From Microglena sp. YARC (taxonomy: Eukaryota > Chlorophyta > Chlorophyceae > Chlamydomonadales > Chlamydomonadaceae): a stretch of DNA of 64,000 nucleotides. Every line of letters starts with the position of its first letter. Position 1 is the stretch's first letter. Below are positions 62,331 to 64,000 of the stretch, one piece after another. The stretch spans positions 28,697,543-28,761,542 of the forward strand of contig CM039464.1 of assembly GCA_022414725.1 (NCBI GenBank). The letters are read 5' to 3'. The notes under the pieces are model-generated. The model saw nothing but the letters and a program-made list of their open reading frames with translations, was not told where the DNA came from and made no database searches. Both the position numbers and the translations under genes were made by a program.

Positions 62331-64000
62331 CGAGGCCGATCTCAAAATTTCTTCACAACTTCTTCGTCTGTGGCCTGAATCGAACGTGCTGCACACCATC
62401 GAAAACGCCTCGACGAAAGCTTTACGAATCTGTAGTTGTTGGTCGATTTCACCCAGGATGTAATTAGTGGATGTACTGGAAGGTACATCCAGTCTGGACG
62501 CCACCGAGAACTTCACAACCAGCGCCAACAAGTTCCCGACTTAGCAGTTGGAAGCTCGAGCAGCAAGAATCCGCGCTTGCTTATAGCAACGAATGAAAAT
62601 AAAGTTGAAAGAAATTGAAGTCAGGGCCAGGGCTGAGGCCGAGGCTAGAACAGCCCTGGTCAAATCGCCCACAACTCCAGCCGAGACGCCTTCGCACCCG
62701 AGCCCTTGACAACAACTTGCAACACCTGCAATACCATAATTCAGTGCCCTCCCAGCAACAACTTATGAACTACACTTTGTAAAAAATGTAACTGCAGATG
62801 AAATTCACAAGTTGCAGCATACCTCTTATTACCGGAGATACTTTTGTGTGTGTGTGTGTGGTGGTGGTGGTGGGGGGGTGGGGGGGGGGGGGGCAGGGGT
62901 CGCTTATACATAAGCCAAACCACGTTTTTAAGATGGCCAACTGATAGAGCTCGGCGTGAGGGTCAGTATACACCTAACTTTCATGACAAGATTATTATTG
63001 GTGAGGAAGATATTGGCCTTTAAGCCTATGGGTGGGGGTGGGTGGTGGGTTGGGTTGGGTTGGGGGGGGGGGGGTGAGGGAAAAAATTCTTCATAGCGTG
63101 AGGTGTCAAAAATAACTTCTTGATGGCCCCCTGGTTCCACTCACATCTGTTCAGTTACGATACTAGTCATTCGCTACTTGCATCCTGAAATGCAAGGAAC
63201 ATCAGGGTTTTTGTTCAGCAATTATTTCAAATTTGCAGGCGCCGACCATGATCAGCGCCAAAGAAGAGATGACCCGTGTCGCCAGGCGATTGAAAATGGG
63301 AGAGGCCGAGCTGAACGAGTTGCGTTCCAAGGCAGCAGACCAGAAGAAGACCATCGCAAAACTTGAGAAGGATATGAAAAAATACAAAGACGGTAAGTCT
63401 GGTGGCTCAACCCGTTTGTCAGGAGGTAGAGCTTAAGAGCACCATAACTAGTTGTGGGCTTCGGGCAGTAGAAGTATGCCCTCCCCCCCCCCTTTCCGTC
63501 CCCCCCCCCCATAAGCAGTCTTTTTTTGTGTGGGTGGTGGTGGTAGTGGGTGGTGGGTGGTGGAGGGGGCAAATATGCAAGGCAGGAGTGTCTTTCTCCA
63601 GTGATGCAGGGATTTACAACCCTCTTATGTGATGGAACCCGTCCTAGAGATATGCCTCATGTTTGTGCAGCTGTATCTCTGATGTCTTTCATGGCCATCT
63701 CACAAGGGCCTTTTTGTTTTTATTTTATATTGGCAGGATTTTCACCCCAGGAAGTGGGACCACGTACACAAAACAGCGCCCACTGAGGGTTGAGAACGAA
63801 CCGCGGAGAAAGCCATGCAGAAGTAATAAGTGATAATGTGCACATATTGATGGTGTATACATCTTGATAAGGTGTACATCTTGACAATATGACGTGTATA
63901 TGTTGACAATGTGCACATATTGATAAGGTGTACATCTTGACAGTATAATGTGTATATGTTGATAATATGTACATCTCCATAATGTGTGCATCTTGGCATT
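58205..64000 (+). CDS. SMC1: SMC1, cohesin ATPase subunit (5' part)
   Basis: Exons: 58205-58696, 59167-59403, 59943-60047, 61526-61654 and 63239-63392; all junctions are in phase 0 until the last donor (phase 1). The rest lies beyond the window. Exon 1 carries the N-terminal ATPase half-domain: HIDRLEVCNFKSYRG, Walker A GPNGSGKSN (residues about 44-52), AISFVLGVRTTQLRGSQLRE, and YSKKLGSFGILVKIRNFLVFQ. Exon 2 begins GDIEAVAAKSP .. LFEQISGSEGLKKTY, the conserved continuation in SMC1. Exons 3-5 are coiled-coil sequence (ENERQDLKQEKQKLDDQAEQ; KKKHAGHAKDRLLLEKKVKK; AKEEMTRVARRLKMGEAELN). SMC1 pairs with SMC3 in cohesin for sister-chromatid cohesion. ATG at 58,205 gives nine residues before a second ATG (58,232) that could be used. 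Introns carry decoy exon copies, a MITE and a hAT-type element. Confidence 0.93.
59040..59160 (+). pseudogene. Copy of SMC1 exon 2 acceptor edge
   Basis: ACCACCATTTTGTGCTGCAG and about 75 nt of exon 2 are duplicated just upstream of the true exon. The copy lacks two bases after GGAGAT, so splicing into it would shift the frame. Confidence 0.9.
59525..59910 (+). repeat. GGGCATTTAATGGATAA units and two copies of SMC1 exon 3 acceptor edge
   Basis: Short ATGGATAATGGGCAT units (59,520-59,640) are followed by two copies (about 59,715-59,792 and 59,822-59,903) of CTCATCTCRCAGCTTTCAATGGAGACCGAG and the following GAGCTTGCCC..TTTC. Each then runs into AATAAATTCCAAGA filler. The real exon starts at 59,943. 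Confidence 0.9.
60060..60300 (+). repeat. Intronic repeat shared with 63,530-63,720, and exon 3 donor-edge copy
   Basis: AATATGCAAGGCATGAGTGT .. GGATTTACAACCCTCCTATG .. GTGCAGCTGTATCTCTGAT is repeated in the intron after exon 5 (63,570-63,690). At 60,228-60,294 the end of exon 3 with its donor (AGTTGGATGATCAAGCAGAG|CAGGTATT) recurs, with a TGA interrupting the frame. Confidence 0.85.
60300..61135. other. SMC1 intron sequence with short CTGCAATTTCAATTT repeats
   Basis: Contains repeated TGCCCTGCAATTTCAAT units (60,390-60,450 and 61,005-61,100) and nothing else recognisable. Confidence 0.5.
61135..61520 (+). repeat. Three copies of SMC1 exon 4 acceptor edge
   Basis: Units of about 125 bp with CTCCGCTCCAG|GTTGGGAATGACG, TTTGACTCTCAAATGGGCA and TTGCATCCTGAACTGCAAGG lie at 61,130, 61,258 and 61,380, preceding the real exon at 61,526. 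Part of the unit (CTTGCATCCTGAAATGCAAG) reappears at 63,177 beyond the hAT-type insertion. Confidence 0.92.
61945..62107 (+). mobile_element. MITE-like element, CATATGATATCATATG family
   Basis: Begins TAGGGACCGGCATATCATAT and ends ATGTACTGCCGTTACCTA; the ends are imperfect inverted repeats starting and ending in TA. Interior as at 2,955. It is in SMC1 intron 4, 54 bp upstream of the hAT-type element. Confidence 0.75.
62161..63133. mobile_element. Non-autonomous hAT-type DNA transposon, copy 2 (SMC1 intron 4)
   Basis: Same ends as the 46,771 copy (CGGGGGGCCATCAA and TTGATGGCCCCCTG) with a perfect 8-bp target duplication GTTCCACT (62,153-62,160 and 63,134-63,141). It aligns with copy 1 along most of its length but lacks about 175 bp, including part of the BED-like stretch after CCCAGCAACAA. 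Poly-G and GT tracts differ in length. Confidence 0.9.
63830..64000. repeat. Tandem repeat of about 70 bp (GTGTACATCTTGACAATATG)
   Basis: Units of TGATAAGGTGTACATCTTGA .. GTGTATATGTTGACAATGTG are repeated two to three times up to the window end, in the SMC1 intron after exon 5. Confidence 0.8.

Overview
This is nuclear DNA of a flagellated eukaryote, most likely a green alga. The evidence is multi-exon genes with GT-AG introns, plant-type TTTAGGG repeats (about 11,272-11,320), a secreted proline-rich protein of algal-wall type, and two axonemal genes (CFAP43 and a TTC29 homologue). No species can be fixed from sequence alone. A repeat-choked prasinophyte such as Cymbomonas would fit, but that is a guess. 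Coding sequence is only a few percent of the window; the rest is intron and intergenic DNA packed with micro- and minisatellites and small dispersed elements.

Layout. 1-9,158 (minus): gene for a secreted Cys/Pro-rich protein, signal peptide at about 9.1 kb, 3' end outside the window. 9.2-13.1 kb: intergenic, dispersed repeats. 13,402-19,349 (minus): RRP15 (60S ribosome biogenesis), first exon not identified. 19.4-24.2 kb: intergenic, with a MITE, a SINE and tandem arrays. 24,223-44,740 (minus): CFAP43; the C-terminal half (24.2-35.8 kb) and the first exon (44.6-44.7 kb) are clear, and most of the WD-repeat part is missing around a 1,000-N gap (39,830-40,829). 45,121-49,488 (plus): TTC29-like gene, head-to-head with CFAP43 across 380 bp. 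51,388-52,794 (plus): F-box protein. 52.8-58.2 kb: dispersed repeats, a SINE and a truncated copy of a TTC29 exon. 58,205-end (plus): 5' part of SMC1 (cohesin).

Mobile DNA. There are two non-autonomous hAT-type elements with perfect 8-bp target duplications (46,771-47,917 and 62,161-63,133), a tRNA-derived SINE family (four copies), a short MITE family rich in CATATGATATCATATG (four copies plus a fragment), and several unnamed dispersed families.

Main observation. In the four intron-rich genes modelled most fully (secreted protein, RRP15, CFAP43, SMC1), introns are built largely from tandem copies of the neighbouring exon edge: about 15-75 nt of exon plus its splice site plus simple-sequence filler, repeated 1 to about 10 times. 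TTC29 has a related array ending at a splice acceptor. True exons were separated from copies by reading-frame phase, which joins exactly across nearly all proposed introns. The result is introns loaded with decoy donors and acceptors. CFAP43 and TTC29 both act in the axoneme and share an apparent two-way promoter; RRP15 and SMC1 are housekeeping genes with no evident functional link to them.
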